From positions 1,922,001 through 1,986,000 of the forward strand of contig NZ_CP081862.1 of the NCBI RefSeq assembly GCF_019797765.1: 64,000 nucleotides of DNA, read 5' to 3'. Shown here piece after piece: positions 8,586 to 18,049 of the stretch. Both the position numbers and the translations under genes were made by a program. How positions within the stretch are numbered: position 1 is the first letter of the stretch; each line of letters opens with the position of its first letter. Source of the stretch: Cellulomonas sp. C5510. GTDB taxonomy: Bacteria > Actinomycetota > Actinomycetes > Actinomycetales > Cellulomonadaceae. Under the pieces are notes generated by a model. It saw only the letters and a program-made list of their open reading frames with translations. It was not told the DNA's origin and did not search any database.

Positions 8586-9698
8586 ATGAGGGTCGGTATC
8601 CCCGCCGAGATCAAGAACCACGAGTACCGCGTCGCCATCACCCCCGCCGGGGTGCACCAGCTCGTCGCCCGCGGGCACGAGGTGCTGGTGCAGGCCGGCG
8701 CCGGGACCGGATCGGCGATCGCCGACGCGGACTACGCCGCCGTCGGTGCCCGGATCGTGCCCACGGCGGCCGAGCTGTGGGCGTCGTCGGAGCTGGTCTG
8801 CAAGGTCAAGGAGCCGATCGCCCCGGAGTACGGCTACCTGCGCCCGGACCTGGTGCTGTTCACGTACCTGCACCTGGCCGCGGACCGCCCCCAGACCGAC
8901 GCCCTGCTCGCCTCGGGTGTCACGTCCATCGCCTACGAGACGGTCCAGCTGCCCGACGGGTCGCTGCCGCTGCTGGCCCCCATGAGCGAGGTCGCCGGGC
9001 GGCTCGCCCCGCAGGTCGGCGCGTACCACCTCATGCGGAGCGGCGGTGGCTCCGGCCGGCTGCTCGGCGGGGTGCCGGGCGTGGCCCCCGCGAAGGTCGT
9101 GGTGATCGGCGGTGGCGTGGCCGGGCAGCACGCCGCGGAGGTCGCGCTCGGCATGCGCGCCGACGTCACGGTGCTGGACCTGTCCGTGCCGCGGCTGCGC
9201 GAGCTCGACGTGGCGTTCGGGGGGCGCGTGCGCACGCTCGCGTCCTCGGCCCTCGCGGTCCAGGAGGCCGTCGCCGACGCGGACCTCGTGGTCGGCGCCG
9301 TGCTCGTCCCCGGGGCGCGGGCGCCGAAGCTCGTCACGGACGACATGGTCGCCGGCATGCGGCCGGGGTCCGTGCTCGTCGACGTCGCCGTGGACCAGGG
9401 CGGGTGCTTCGCCTCGACGCGGCCCACCACGCACGACGACCCGACGTTCCCGGTGCACGACGCGGTGTTCTACTGCGTCGCGAACATGCCCGGCGCGGTG
9501 CCCGTGACGTCGACGCGGGCCCTCACCAACGCCACGCTGCCGTACCTGACGGCACTGGCCGACCTCGGGTGGCGCGACGCCCTCGCGGCCGACCCGGCGC
9601 TGGCCGGGGGCCTGTCGACGCACGCCGGCGAGCTGTACCACGCGGGCGTCGGCGCGGCCCACGGGCTGCCGGTGCGGAGGCAGGCGCTCGTCGGCTGA
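8586..9698 (+). CDS. ald: alanine dehydrogenase
   Basis: 370 residues, the standard length. It catalyses reversible NAD-dependent deamination of L-alanine to pyruvate and ammonia in the cytoplasm. The N-terminus [17 protein letters not shown] is the family signature with substrate-binding Arg and Lys. The Rossmann motif [10 protein letters not shown] is at about residues 175-185, and the catalytic His is in TYLHLAA. ATG 8586 has a GGAGG ribosome site 7 bases upstream. The divergent Lrp-family gene suggests alanine-responsive control. Confidence 0.96.
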   Translation: MRVGIPAEIKNHEYRVAITPAGVHQLVARGHEVLVQAGAGTGSAIADADYAAVGARIVPTAAELWASSELVCKVKEPIAPEYGYLRPDLVLFTYLHLAADRPQTDALLASGVTSIAYETVQLPDGSLPLLAPMSEVAGRLAPQVGAYHLMRSGGGSGRLLGGVPGVAPAKVVVIGGGVAGQHAAEVALGMRADVTVLDLSVPRLRELDVAFGGRVRTLASSALAVQEAVADADLVVGAVLVPGARAPKLVTDDMVAGMRPGSVLVDVAVDQGGCFASTRPTTHDDPTFPVHDAVFYCVANMPGAVPVTSTRALTNATLPYLTALADLGWRDALAADPALAGGLSTHAGELYHAGVGAAHGLPVRRQALVG

Positions 9699-9828
9699 CA
9701 CCCGCGGCCCGCGCGACGCCCAGGGGGTCGCGCGGGCCCCGGCGTGGCCGGCGCGCGGGCCGACCGCCCGCCCGGGACGACGCCGAAACCCGGTGCGGGC
9801 ACCGCGTCGTCGCTGGCAGAGTGGCCGG

Positions 9829-10371
9829 ATGGACCCGTTCGAGCTGACCGACGGCGTGGTGCTGCTGCGCACCCCCGGCCCCGAGGACGTCGACCGCATC
9901 ACCGAGGTCTGCCAGGACCCCGACGTCCAGGAGTGGACGACCGTCCCGAGCCCGTACCGGCGCGAGGACGCCGAGGGCTTCGTCGGCGGGTACGTGGGCG
10001 ACGGGTGGGCGAAGGGCACGGCGTGCACCTGGGCGGTGCGCGACGCCGTCGACGGCACGCTGGTCGGCATGGTCGGGCTCGTCATGGAGGGCGCGGGCTC
10101 CGCCGAGATCGGGTACTGGCTCGCGCCCGACCGCCGGGGGCAGGGCGTCATGTCCCGCGCCGTCGCCCTCGTGGTCGGGGCGGCGTTCGGCCGGCTCGGC
10201 CTCGTGCGCCTGTCGTGGCGGGCGTTCGTCGGCAACGGGCCGTCGCGGCGGGTGGCCGAGCGCGCGGGGTTCCGCGTCGAGGGCGAGCTGCGCGGCGGCG
10301 GCGTGCAGCGCGGCGTGCGCCGCGACGAGTGGCTCGGCACCCTGCTGCGGGACGACCCGCGCCCCGCCTGA
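9829..10371 (+). CDS. GNAT-family N-acetyltransferase
   Basis: 180 residues of the RimJ/RimL-like GNAT type. Beta-strand residues TLVGMVGL and the acetyl-CoA loop [19 protein letters not shown] (Arg/Gln-x-x-Gly-x-Gly/Ala type) are clear, and the C-terminal [20 protein letters not shown] matches enzymes acetylating protein N-termini or small amines. ATG 9829 follows GGCCGG without a strong ribosome site; the upstream alternative at 9793 adds residues with no family similarity. Substrate unknown. Confidence 0.88.
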   Translation: MDPFELTDGVVLLRTPGPEDVDRITEVCQDPDVQEWTTVPSPYRREDAEGFVGGYVGDGWAKGTACTWAVRDAVDGTLVGMVGLVMEGAGSAEIGYWLAPDRRGQGVMSRAVALVVGAAFGRLGLVRLSWRAFVGNGPSRRVAERAGFRVEGELRGGGVQRGVRRDEWLGTLLRDDPRPA

Positions 10372-10386
10372 GCCCGTCCGCCGGCA

Positions 10387-10421
10387 GCACCCGGCCCGGT
10401 CCGACACGCCGGTCCGGGTGC
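10387..10421 (+). terminator. terminator between acetyltransferase and dcp
   Basis: GCACCCGG (10387-10394) pairs with CCGGGTGC (10414-10421), with an additional inner CCGG/CCGG pairing. It sits 15 bases after the stop. There is no U-tract. Confidence 0.5.
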
Positions 10422-10464
10422 CCCCGACACGCCGCCCGGCAGTCATCCGCACCAAGATGAGGGG

Positions 10465-12540
10465 ATGACCTCCCTGCTCGACGCGGACAACCCGTTCGCC
10501 GCCCCGTCCTCCCTGCCCTACGGCCTGCCCGACTTCACCCGCATCCGCGCGGAGCACTACCGCCCCGCACTGCTCGCCGGCATGGCGGAGCAGCGGGCCG
10601 AGGTCGAGGCGATCGCGTCCTCGTCGGAGCCTCCGACGGTGGAGAACACCCTCGACGCCCTCGAGAGGTCCGGGCGGCTGCTGCACCGCGCCGCCACGGT
10701 GTTCTTCAACCAGTCGTCGTCGGACTCCACGCCCGCGCTGGAGGAGCTGGAGGAGGAGGTCGCCCCGCTGCTCGCCGCGCACAGCGACGCGATCCACCTG
10801 GACCGCCGCCTCTTCGCCCGGGTGGAGGCGCTGCACGCCGCGCACGAGTCCGGCGAGCTGGACCTCGAGCCCGACACCGCCTGGCTGCTGCACCGCCAGC
10901 ACACCGCGTTCGTGCGCGCCGGCGTGCGGCTCGACGACGCCGCGCAGGCGCGCCTGCGGGAGCTGAACGCCGAGATCACCCGCCTGGAGACGGTGTTCGG
11001 GCGGCTGCTGCTCGCCGACACGAACGCCTCGGCCGTCCTCGTCACCGACGAGGCGGAGCTGGACGGCCTGCCGGAGGACGCCCGCGCGGCCGCCGCCGAG
11101 GCCGCCGCCCGCCGGGGCCACGAGGGCGCCTGGCTGATCGACCTGGTGCTGCCGACGCAGCAGCCCGCGCTCGCCCAGCTCCGCGACCGCGGCCTGCGCG
11201 AGCGGCTGCACGCGGCGTCGGTGTCCCGCGGCGGTCGCGGCGGCGAGCACGACACCCGCGCCACCCTGCTGGCGCTCGCGCGGCTGCGCGCCGAGCGGGC
11301 GCTGCTCCTGGGCTACCCGCACCACGCCGCGTACGTGGCGGAGGACGCCACGGCGAAGACCCCCGAGGCCGTCGCGGAGATGCTCGCGCGCCTGGCGCCG
11401 GCCGCCGTGGCCAACGCCCGCGCCGAGGCGGCCGACCTCACCGAGGCCCTCCGGCGCGACGTGCCCGGCGCGACCCTCGAGGCGTGGGACTGGGCGTACT
11501 ACGCCGAGCAGGTCCGGCAGGAGCGCCGCTCGCTCGACGAGTCCCGGCTGCGCCCGTACCTGGAGCTCGACCGCGTGCTGCACGAGGGCGTGTTCCGGGC
11601 GGCGCACGAGCTCTACGGCCTGTCGTTCACCGAGCGCCCCGACTTGACCGGCTACCACCCGGACGTGCGGGTGTTCGAGGTCACGGACGCCGACGGCTCC
11701 GGCCTCGGCCTGTTCCTCGGCGACTACTGGACGCGCGACTCCAAGCGCGGCGGGGCGTGGATGAACAACCTCGTCGACCAGTCGACGCTGCTGGGCGAGG
11801 CGCCGGTGGTGGTGAACAACCTCAACATCCCGAAGCCGCCCGCCGGCCAGCCGACGCTGCTCACCTGGGACGAGGTCATCACGCTGTTCCACGAGTTCGG
11901 GCACGCGCTGCACGGGCTGTTCTCGGCGGTGCGGTACCCGTCGCAGTCGGGCACGGAGGTGCCGCGCGACTTCGTGGAGTACCCGTCGCAGGTCAACGAG
12001 ATGTGGGCGTGGGAGCCGTCGGTGCTGCGGGCGTACGCGGTGCACCACGAGACCGGTGAGCCGATGCCGCAGGAGTGGGTCGACACGCTCATCGCGGCGC
12101 GGCAGGACGGCGAGGGCTTCGCGACGACGGAGTACCTGGCCGCAGCCCTGCTGGACCAGGCGTGGTACCGCCTGGCGCCGCAGGACGTGCCGACGGACGT
12201 CGAGCAGGTCGAGGCGTTCGAGGCGGCGGCGCTGGAGGCCGCGGGCGTGGCGTTCGCGCCGGTTCCGCCGCGGTACCGGACCACGTACTTCAACCACGTG
12301 TTCGGCGGCGGGTACTCGGCCGGGTACTACTCGTACATCTGGTCCGAGGTGCTGGACGCCGACACGGTGACGTGGTTCGAGGAGAACGGCGGCCTGCGCC
12401 GGGAGAACGGCGACACCTTCCGGGCGCGGCTCCTCTCGCGCGGCGGCTCCGTCGACCCGATGCAGGCGTTCGCCGACCTCCGCGGCCGCACCCCCGACAT
12501 CACCCCCCTCCTCACCCGCCGCGGCCTCACCCCGTCCTGA
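10465..12540 (+). CDS. dcp: M3-family peptidyl-dipeptidase (Dcp-like)
   Basis: 691 residues, full length for Dcp/oligopeptidase A-type M3 metallopeptidases. The zinc site HEFGH is at residues 476-480, with the third ligand Glu about 28 residues later in the conserved block around FVEYPSQVNEMW. The C-terminal half contains the substrate-binding FGGGYSAGYYSYIWSE motif. It removes C-terminal dipeptides from peptides in the cytoplasm. ATG 10465 is preceded by GATGAGGGG. It is followed by a nested palindrome rather than a co-transcribed gene. Confidence 0.94.
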   Translation: MTSLLDADNPFAAPSSLPYGLPDFTRIRAEHYRPALLAGMAEQRAEVEAIASSSEPPTVENTLDALERSGRLLHRAATVFFNQSSSDSTPALEELEEEVAPLLAAHSDAIHLDRRLFARVEALHAAHESGELDLEPDTAWLLHRQHTAFVRAGVRLDDAAQARLRELNAEITRLETVFGRLLLADTNASAVLVTDEAELDGLPEDARAAAAEAAARRGHEGAWLIDLVLPTQQPALAQLRDRGLRERLHAASVSRGGRGGEHDTRATLLALARLRAERALLLGYPHHAAYVAEDATAKTPEAVAEMLARLAPAAVANARAEAADLTEALRRDVPGATLEAWDWAYYAEQVRQERRSLDESRLRPYLELDRVLHEGVFRAAHELYGLSFTERPDLTGYHPDVRVFEVTDADGSGLGLFLGDYWTRDSKRGGAWMNNLVDQSTLLGEAPVVVNNLNIPKPPAGQPTLLTWDEVITLFHEFGHALHGLFSAVRYPSQSGTEVPRDFVEYPSQVNEMWAWEPSVLRAYAVHHETGEPMPQEWVDTLIAARQDGEGFATTEYLAAALLDQAWYRLAPQDVPTDVEQVEAFEAAALEAAGVAFAPVPPRYRTTYFNHVFGGGYSAGYYSYIWSEVLDADTVTWFEENGGLRRENGDTFRARLLSRGGSVDPMQAFADLRGRTPDITPLLTRRGLTPS

Positions 12541-12715
12541 CCCACCCACCCACCCCCACCCCCCGCCCGCCCCCGCCCGGCCGGACCTTCTCGCGAGCTC
12601 GGCAGTTCCGCGACGACGTCGGCAGCTCCAGGTGCCGAACTCGCCTCGGACTGCCGAGCTCGCGGGAAGGGGTGCGCGCTGGGGTGAGGGGTGCGGGTGG
12701 GGGTGGGGGCGCCGG
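12541..12715. repeat. nested palindromic intergenic element flanked by complementary C-rich and G-rich tracts
   Basis: Two imperfect 24-25 bp inverted arms at 12586-12610 and 12647-12670 share the core GCGAGCTCGGCAGT. The intervening 36 bases carry another copy of the unit (GTCGGCAGCTCC) and an inverse one (TGCCGAACTCGC). Outside the arms a C-rich tract (12541-12580) faces a G-rich tract (about 12682-12712) that is largely its complement. The whole block could fold into one long hairpin and probably terminates dcp. It resembles a REP-type element; whether it recurs in the genome cannot be seen here. Confidence 0.75.
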
Positions 12716-12728
12716 TACGGTGGGCGGT

Positions 12729-14078
12729 ATGGCCTCCGCACCCGCCTCCCAGCCGCAGGACCCGCACGACACCTCGGTGGCCGAGGGGGAGGTCGTGCGC
12801 CTGTGCCAGGACCTCATCCGGATCGACTCGTCGAACTACGGCGACGGCTCCGGGCCGGGGGAGCGGGCGGCGGCCGAGCACGTCATGGCGCTGCTGCACG
12901 AGGTCGGCCTGGAACCCGAGCTGTTCGAGTCGGCGCCCGGCCGGGCGAACGTCGTGGTGCGGCTGGAGGGCGAGGACCGGTCCCGGCCGGCACTGGTGCT
13001 GCACGGCCACACCGACGTCGTCCCGGCCGAGGCGAAGGACTGGAAGGTCGACCCGTTCGCCGGCGAGGAGTTCGACGGCATGGTGTGGGGCCGCGGCGCC
13101 GTCGACATGAAGGGCATGGACGCGATGATCCTGGCGGTCGTCCGCCAGATGGCCCGCGAGGGCCGCCGCCCCGCGCGGGACGTGGTCGTCGCGATGTTCG
13201 CCGACGAGGAGGCCGGCGGCCGGTTCGGCGCCCGCTACGCCGTCGACCACCGCCCCGAGCTGTTCGAGGGCGCGACGGAGGCCGTGTCGGAGGTCGGCGG
13301 GTTCTCCGTGGACGTGCAGGGCCGGCGGGCGTACCTGCTGCAGACCGCCGAGAAGGGCATCGCGTGGCTGCGCCTGGTCGCGGACGGCACCGCGGGCCAC
13401 GGCTCGGCGGTCAACCCCGACAACGCGGTCACGGAGCTCGCGGCCGCCGTCGCCCGCATCGGCGCCTACCAGTGGGACACCCGCCTGACGCCGACGGTGC
13501 TCGCACTGCTCGAGGGTGTCGCCGACCTGACCGGTCTGCCGCTCGACGTGGACGACCCGCTGGCGATCGACCGGCTCATCGGGGCGCTCGGTCCGGCCCG
13601 TCGGTTCGTCGGCTCGTCGATCCGCACCCTCGCCAACCCGACGCAGCTGCAGGCCGGCTACAAGTCGAACGTCATCCCCGGTCGCGCGACGGCGACGATC
13701 GACGTCCGCCCGCTGCCCGGCGACCACGAGGACGTGCTGGCCACGGTGCGCGAGCTCGCGGGCCCGCACGTGCGGGTGGAGCCGGAGCACATCGACATCG
13801 GCCTGGAGGTGCCCGCGACGGGCGGACTCGTCGACACCATGACCGACGTGCTGCGCGCCCAGGACCCCGGGGCCGTCGTGCTGCCCTACATGCTGTCCGC
13901 GGGCACCGACAACAAGTCGCTGGCCCGGCTCGGCATCACCGGCTACGGCTTCGCGCCGCTGCGGCTGCCGGCGGACCTCGACTTCACGGCGCTGTTCCAC
14001 GGCGTCGACGAGCGGGTGCCCTCCGACTCGCTGCGGTTCGGCGTCCGGGTGCTGGACGGCCTGCTGCGGGAGGCCTGA
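12729..14078 (+). CDS. M20-family metallopeptidase (ArgE/DapE/CPG2-like)
   Basis: 449 residues with the two-domain M20 layout. The catalytic block LHGHTDVVPA (about residue 92) holds the first zinc His and Asp. WGRGAVDMKG supplies the bridging Asp, MFADEEAGG (about 158) the catalytic Glu pair, and GTAGHGSAVN the dimerisation-domain His. The sequence cannot distinguish among peptidase, acylase and deacylase roles. Position next to Dcp suggests peptide breakdown, but the palindrome between them argues for separate transcripts. ATG 12729 is the first codon in frame with family similarity. Confidence 0.9.
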   Translation: MASAPASQPQDPHDTSVAEGEVVRLCQDLIRIDSSNYGDGSGPGERAAAEHVMALLHEVGLEPELFESAPGRANVVVRLEGEDRSRPALVLHGHTDVVPAEAKDWKVDPFAGEEFDGMVWGRGAVDMKGMDAMILAVVRQMAREGRRPARDVVVAMFADEEAGGRFGARYAVDHRPELFEGATEAVSEVGGFSVDVQGRRAYLLQTAEKGIAWLRLVADGTAGHGSAVNPDNAVTELAAAVARIGAYQWDTRLTPTVLALLEGVADLTGLPLDVDDPLAIDRLIGALGPARRFVGSSIRTLANPTQLQAGYKSNVIPGRATATIDVRPLPGDHEDVLATVRELAGPHVRVEPEHIDIGLEVPATGGLVDTMTDVLRAQDPGAVVLPYMLSAGTDNKSLARLGITGYGFAPLRLPADLDFTALFHGVDERVPSDSLRFGVRVLDGLLREA

Positions 14079-14105
14079 GCCCCGCGCGGCGCCCGGCCGC
14101 AGGGG

Positions 14106-14354
14106 TCAGTCCCCGAACGCCCCGAGCGTCGACCGGACCCGGATGATCCGGCGCCGCAGCCACACCTTGCGCTCCCCGCCGGAGTAGAGCAGCGTCCGCG
14201 CGAGCTCCCAGCGGCCGTACTCCGCCTCGTCGGTGAGCAGCCGCCGGGCGTCGTTGCGGCTCGTGCTCCGGGGGATCGTGAGGACGCGGTACTCGTACTG
14301 CCGTGCCGCCTCGGGGGAGTCGGGCCGCTTCGCGCCCTGGTCCGTGCGTGCCAT
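14106..14354 (-). CDS. small DUF5703-type conserved protein
   Basis: 82 residues from ATG 14354. It is a small basic actinobacterial protein with the conserved core YEYRVLTIPRSTSRNDARR and WELARTLLYSGGERKVWLRRR, which I recognise as the DUF5703 family. No function is known. The longer upstream reading would cross the neighbouring plus-strand gene and lacks similarity. It is divergent from the acidic protein gene at 14418. Confidence 0.82.
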   Translation of the reverse strand: MARTDQGAKRPDSPEAARQYEYRVLTIPRSTSRNDARRLLTDEAEYGRWELARTLLYSGGERKVWLRRRIIRVRSTLGAFGD

Positions 14355-14417
14355 GCGCACCGCCTTCCGCTGACGTCGTGGGTGCCATTGTGCCTGGTGC
14401 GGCGCTACGGTCATCGC

Positions 14418-14726
14418 ATGGCTATCGACCCGCGCGCGGCGCTGGACCGGCTCATCGCTGCCCTGGAGGCGCACTACACGGCCGTGGCGACCCGTCGGGG
14501 CGAGGACGACCCCGCCGTGGACGACGCGTACGACGTGCTGGCGGACGCCTTCGAGGTGTACGACGACGCGCTCGGCACCGTGCACGGCGAGGCCACGCCG
14601 TTCTACCTCGCGGAGGAGGACGACGAGGACGACGAGGACGACGACGCCACGGACGACGACGACCTCGACGACCTGCCCGAGTACGCGTACGACGACGAGG
14701 ACGACGCGGTCCGTCCCGGCTCCTGA
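14418..14726 (+). CDS. small, extremely acidic hypothetical protein
   Basis: 102 residues. The first 65 look like a helical domain; residues 67-97 are almost entirely Asp/Glu with a few Tyr and Ala. No family recognised. ATG 14418 lies 6 nt after a TACGGT box (14406-14411), so the message is probably leaderless. Acidic tails of this kind occur in nucleic-acid mimics, metal-binding proteins and chaperone-like partners, but none of these roles is supported specifically. Codon use matches its neighbours. Confidence 0.72.
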   Translation: MAIDPRAALDRLIAALEAHYTAVATRRGEDDPAVDDAYDVLADAFEVYDDALGTVHGEATPFYLAEEDDEDDEDDDATDDDDLDDLPEYAYDDEDDAVRPGS

Positions 14727-14750
14727 CGCGGCGGGTCCGGCCCGCGGACG

Positions 14751-15713
14751 TCAACGGCGCTCGGGGTACCCCAGGCCCGGTGCGCTGACCTCGTCGAGCG
14801 CCCGCAGGATCTCCGGGGGCAGCTCGACGTCCTCGGCGGCGAGCGAGGCGCGCAGCTGCGCGGGCGTCCGCGCGCCGACCACCGCGGACGCGACCTGCGC
14901 GCGCACCCGCAGCCAGGCGAGCGCGACCTCCAGCGGCGCGCGCCCGAGCCCGTCGGCGGCCGTGACGACCGCCTCGACGACCGCGGCGGCCACCGACCCC
15001 AGGTAGGGCTCCACGAACCCCGCCAGGTGCGGGGACGCCGCGCGGGAGTCGGCGGGGACGGTGCGCCGGTACTTGCCCGTCAGCACCCCGCGGCCGAGCG
15101 GCGACCACGCGAGGACGCCGATGCCGAGGTCGGCGCAGGCGGGCAGCACCTCCCGCTCGATGCCGCGCTGGAGCAGCGAGTACTCGGCCTCCACGGCGGC
15201 GAGCCCGGGGTCGTCGCCGAGCAGGGTGGCCGCGCGGGCGACCTGCCAGCCGGCGTGGTTCGACAGCCCGACGTAGCGGGCGCGCCCCGAGTCCACCGCG
15301 CGGCGCAGGGCGCTCACGGTCTCCGCGAGGGGCGTGCGGGGGTCGGGCGTCTGCACCAGCCACAGGTCGACGTGGTCCGTCCCGAGGCGGCGGAGCGACG
15401 CGTCCAGCGTGTCGAGCAGGGCGCCCCGCGACGCGTCCACGACGCCGCCGTCGGGGGTGCGACGCACGCCCGCCTTGGTGCACAGGACGACGTCCTCGCG
15501 CGCGACGACGTCCCCGAGCAGCGACCCCAGCAGCTCCTCCGCGCCGCCGTCGGCGTAGGACGCGGACGTGTCGACGAGCGTGCCGCCGGCCTCCGCGAAG
15601 TCGCGGAGCTGCTCGGCCGCGTCGTGCGCGTCGGTGTCCCGGCTCCAGGTCAGCGTCCCGAGGCCGAGGTGGGAGACCCGCAGGCCGGTCCGTCCGAGCT
15701 GGCGCTGTTCCAT
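14751..15713 (-). CDS. aldo/keto reductase
   Basis: 320 residues from ATG 15713. It has a TIM-barrel NADPH-dependent reductase fold: N-terminal [18 protein letters not shown], catalytic Asp and Tyr in DTSASYADG, catalytic Lys in CTKAGV, catalytic His in the DHVDLW(L)VQ strand region, and C-terminal cofactor-binding [11 protein letters not shown]. Closest in style to the oxidoreductases that reduce sugar or aromatic aldehydes (YghZ/Tas-like). Further upstream reading in the same frame overlaps uppP and is not coding. It is divergent from uppP with an 82-bp gap. Confidence 0.92.
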   Translation of the reverse strand: MEQRQLGRTGLRVSHLGLGTLTWSRDTDAHDAAEQLRDFAEAGGTLVDTSASYADGGAEELLGSLLGDVVAREDVVLCTKAGVRRTPDGGVVDASRGALLDTLDASLRRLGTDHVDLWLVQTPDPRTPLAETVSALRRAVDSGRARYVGLSNHAGWQVARAATLLGDDPGLAAVEAEYSLLQRGIEREVLPACADLGIGVLAWSPLGRGVLTGKYRRTVPADSRAASPHLAGFVEPYLGSVAAAVVEAVVTAADGLGRAPLEVALAWLRVRAQVASAVVGARTPAQLRASLAAEDVELPPEILRALDEVSAPGLGYPERR

Positions 15714-15795
15714 GCGCCCGAGCGTATCCGGGTGCCCAGGGCCAGCCGCTATCGTGGCGCCTCGTGGCTGCGCGCATCGAGAACGGGACCGTCGC

Positions 15796-16677
15796 ATGAA
15801 CGTGTTCGAGGCGGTGGTCCTCGGCCTCGTGCAGGGCCTCACGGAGTTCCTACCCGTGTCGTCGTCCGCGCACCTGCGCATCGTGGGGGAGCTGATCGGC
15901 TCCGGCGACCCGGGTGCGGCGTTCACCGCGATCACGCAGATCGGGACCGAGACGGCCGTGCTGCTGTACTTCCGCCGCGACATCGCCCGGATCTGCACGC
16001 ACTGGTGGCGGGCGGTGCGCGGCGACCTCGGGTCGGACTGGCGGTCGCGGCTCGGGGCGCCGGCGGACGGCGAGGCGGACCCCGACGCGCGCATGGCCTG
16101 GTTCATCGCCCTGGGGTCTGTGCCGATCGTCGTGCTCGGCCTGCTGTTCCAGGACGCGATCGAGAAGCCGTTCCGCAACCTGTGGCTCATCGTCCTGACG
16201 CTGGCCGGGTTCGCCCTGGTGCTGGACTGGGCGGACCGGCGCGGGCGCCGGAGCCGGCCGCTCACCGGGCTGACGCCGCGGCACGCCGTGTGGTTCGGGC
16301 TCGCGCAGGCGATGGCCCTGGTGCCGGGCGTGTCCCGGTCCGGCGGCACCATCACCGCCGGCCTGCTGCTCGGCTACACGCGCGAGGCCGCCGCCCGATA
16401 CTCGTTCCTGCTCGCGATCCCCGCGGTGCTCGGGTCCGGTCTCTACCAGCTCGGGTCCAGCGTCGGGGACTTCGGCACGCCCGGGACGCCCGGGCTGGGG
16501 GTGACGCTCGTCGCGACGCTGGTGGCGTTCGTGGTCGGGTACGTGGTGATCATCGGGTTCCTGAAGATCGTGTCGACGTACTCCTACCGGCCGTTCGTGG
16601 TCTACCGGATCGGCCTCGCGGTGGTCGTGGCGCTGCTGCTCGTCACGGGCGTGCTCGACCCGCTCGCGGGCGCCTGA
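15796..16677 (+). CDS. uppP: undecaprenyl-diphosphatase UppP/BacA
   Basis: 293 residues, multi-pass membrane protein. It dephosphorylates undecaprenyl pyrophosphate to recycle the lipid carrier for peptidoglycan synthesis, and overexpression of the family confers bacitracin resistance. Catalytic signatures are [14 protein letters not shown] (residues 14-27) and PGVSRSGGT (about 176-184). The start is ATG 15796, with a TATCGT box about 40 bases upstream, so it has a short leader rather than being leaderless. Confidence 0.96.
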   Translation: MNVFEAVVLGLVQGLTEFLPVSSSAHLRIVGELIGSGDPGAAFTAITQIGTETAVLLYFRRDIARICTHWWRAVRGDLGSDWRSRLGAPADGEADPDARMAWFIALGSVPIVVLGLLFQDAIEKPFRNLWLIVLTLAGFALVLDWADRRGRRSRPLTGLTPRHAVWFGLAQAMALVPGVSRSGGTITAGLLLGYTREAAARYSFLLAIPAVLGSGLYQLGSSVGDFGTPGTPGLGVTLVATLVAFVVGYVVIIGFLKIVSTYSYRPFVVYRIGLAVVVALLLVTGVLDPLAGA

Positions 16678-16687
16678 CGCCTGCGGG

Positions 16688-16948
16688 TCAGCGCCGGTCC
16701 GGCCCCGCACCCCGTCGTGGGCGCCCTCGCGCGGCGCGCCAGCCCCGCACCTCGAGCACCAGCGCGACCAGCAGGGCCACCAGCGCGCCGGCCCACAGCG
16801 GTGCCGCGACCTCGCGTCCGGGCGGGGTCAGCGCCAGCACCACGAGCGCCGCGGCGACGACGAGCAGCCAGGGGACGGGTCGGGGCACGGTCGGCTCGCT
16901 TCCGGCGGGGGCGTGAGGGTGTGCCAGCGTAGCCGCGGCCCGGTTCAC
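16688..16948 (-). CDS. small two-helix membrane protein overlapping the corA stop
   Basis: 86 residues with a Pro-rich N-terminus, two hydrophobic segments (about residues 26-42 and 50-66) and a basic Arg/Gly tail. Unknown family. Its GTG start (16948) overlaps the TGA of corA in the four bases GTGA, so it is probably translated by coupling to corA and may be an accessory of that channel; that is inference from the overlap only. Confidence 0.6.
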   Translation of the reverse strand: MNRAAATLAHPHAPAGSEPTVPRPVPWLLVVAAALVVLALTPPGREVAAPLWAGALVALLVALVLEVRGWRAARGRPRRGAGPDRR

Positions 16949-17922
16949 AGCCAGCCGGACCGCTTGAACAGCCGGTAGAGCACGAACGCCGCGCCGGCCA
17001 TGAGCAGCACCGAGAGCGGGTAGCCGGCGAGCCAGTGCAGCTCCGGCATGTGGTCGAAGTTCATGCCGTACACGCCCGCGATCAGCGTCGGGACCGCGAT
17101 GATCGCGGCCCAGGCGGAGATCTTGCGCATGTCCTCGTTCTGCCGGACCGAGACCTGGGACAGGTGCACATTCAGCATGTCGCCGAGCAGCCGGTCGTGG
17201 CTGTCGAGGTGGCGGTCCACCTTCCCGAGCGCGGTGTCGAGCCGGCGCATCCACCGCATGGTGCGCGTCTCGCGCCGGCTGTCCTCCTGCTCGGCGACCA
17301 GCTCGGGGAACGCGGCGAGCAGCGGGACGAGGGCGCGACGCGCCTCGGCGATCTCGCGCTTGAGGTCGTACACCACCGCGGCCGGGTCGTCGGAGGCGGG
17401 TGTGAAGACGATCTGCTCGACGTCGGCGACGGCCTCCCCGACGCCGACCTCGACGTCCCCGGCGCGGCGCACGAGCGACATCAGCGCGGCCGCGAACACG
17501 TGGCTGGGGACGTCCTGCGGGAGCCGCTCCGGATCGCCGAGGTGCTCGAGCACGTCGGCGAGCAGGCCCCCCGGTCCCTCCTCCGCGGTGATGGTCACGT
17601 CGTCGACGACGAGGGCCGCCCAGGTGCCGGTCCGCACGTCACGGGTCCGGGCGTCGTAGGCGAGCGTCGGGCTCACGAGGTAGCGGCCGCCGCCGGGCAG
17701 CCGCCGCAGCTGCGGGTGGCGCGGGTCGCCCTGGCCGCCGTCGACCGACCGGCGGACCACCGAGTCCGGGATGCCGGCCTGCCGCGCGGCGTCCGCGAGA
17801 CCGGCCACCGCGTCGACGTGCACCCAGGCGCTGGGTGGCTCGGCGGCCGCCAGCAGCCCCAGCAGCCCCTCCGGCGGTGTCGCCGCCCACCCGTCGTCGC
17901 CGTGGACCCACGCATGCTCCAT
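16945..17922 (-). CDS. corA: CorA-family magnesium/divalent cation channel
   Basis: 325 residues. A large cytoplasmic N-terminal domain with long helices is followed by two C-terminal membrane segments. The invariant YGMNF motif (about residue 286) ends the first helix, and the MPELHW loop follows it. The short basic C-terminus FKRSGWL is typical. The family forms pentameric Mg2+/Co2+ channels in the inner membrane. ATG 17922 was chosen because the upstream continuation lacks similarity. It is divergent from mshC with 127 bases between starts. Confidence 0.95.
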   Translation of the reverse strand: MEHAWVHGDDGWAATPPEGLLGLLAAAEPPSAWVHVDAVAGLADAARQAGIPDSVVRRSVDGGQGDPRHPQLRRLPGGGRYLVSPTLAYDARTRDVRTGTWAALVVDDVTITAEEGPGGLLADVLEHLGDPERLPQDVPSHVFAAALMSLVRRAGDVEVGVGEAVADVEQIVFTPASDDPAAVVYDLKREIAEARRALVPLLAAFPELVAEQEDSRRETRTMRWMRRLDTALGKVDRHLDSHDRLLGDMLNVHLSQVSVRQNEDMRKISAWAAIIAVPTLIAGVYGMNFDHMPELHWLAGYPLSVLLMAGAAFVLYRLFKRSGWL

Positions 17923-18036
17923 GCGGCGGATTGTCCCGGGGGCCGCCCGTGTCCGCCCGGCGACGCGCCGCCCCGGGGCCACGGTCACCCGGCCGGGCCC
18001 GCACGGACGCGGGCGGCAGCACCCCGGACCGCCGAC

Positions 18037-18042
18037 TACGCT
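18037..18042 (+). promoter_or_regulatory. -10 box of a leaderless mshC promoter
   Basis: TACGCT ends 7 nt before the GTG start of mshC at 18050, leaving no room for a leader or ribosome site. The same geometry recurs at many genes in the window. Confidence 0.55.
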
Positions 18043-18049
18043 CGACGCC

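Noticed and set aside
12541..12715. CRISPR array in the repeat-rich gap
   Set aside because: The repeats are inverted and nested, with no regular direct repeats and spacers and no cas genes nearby.
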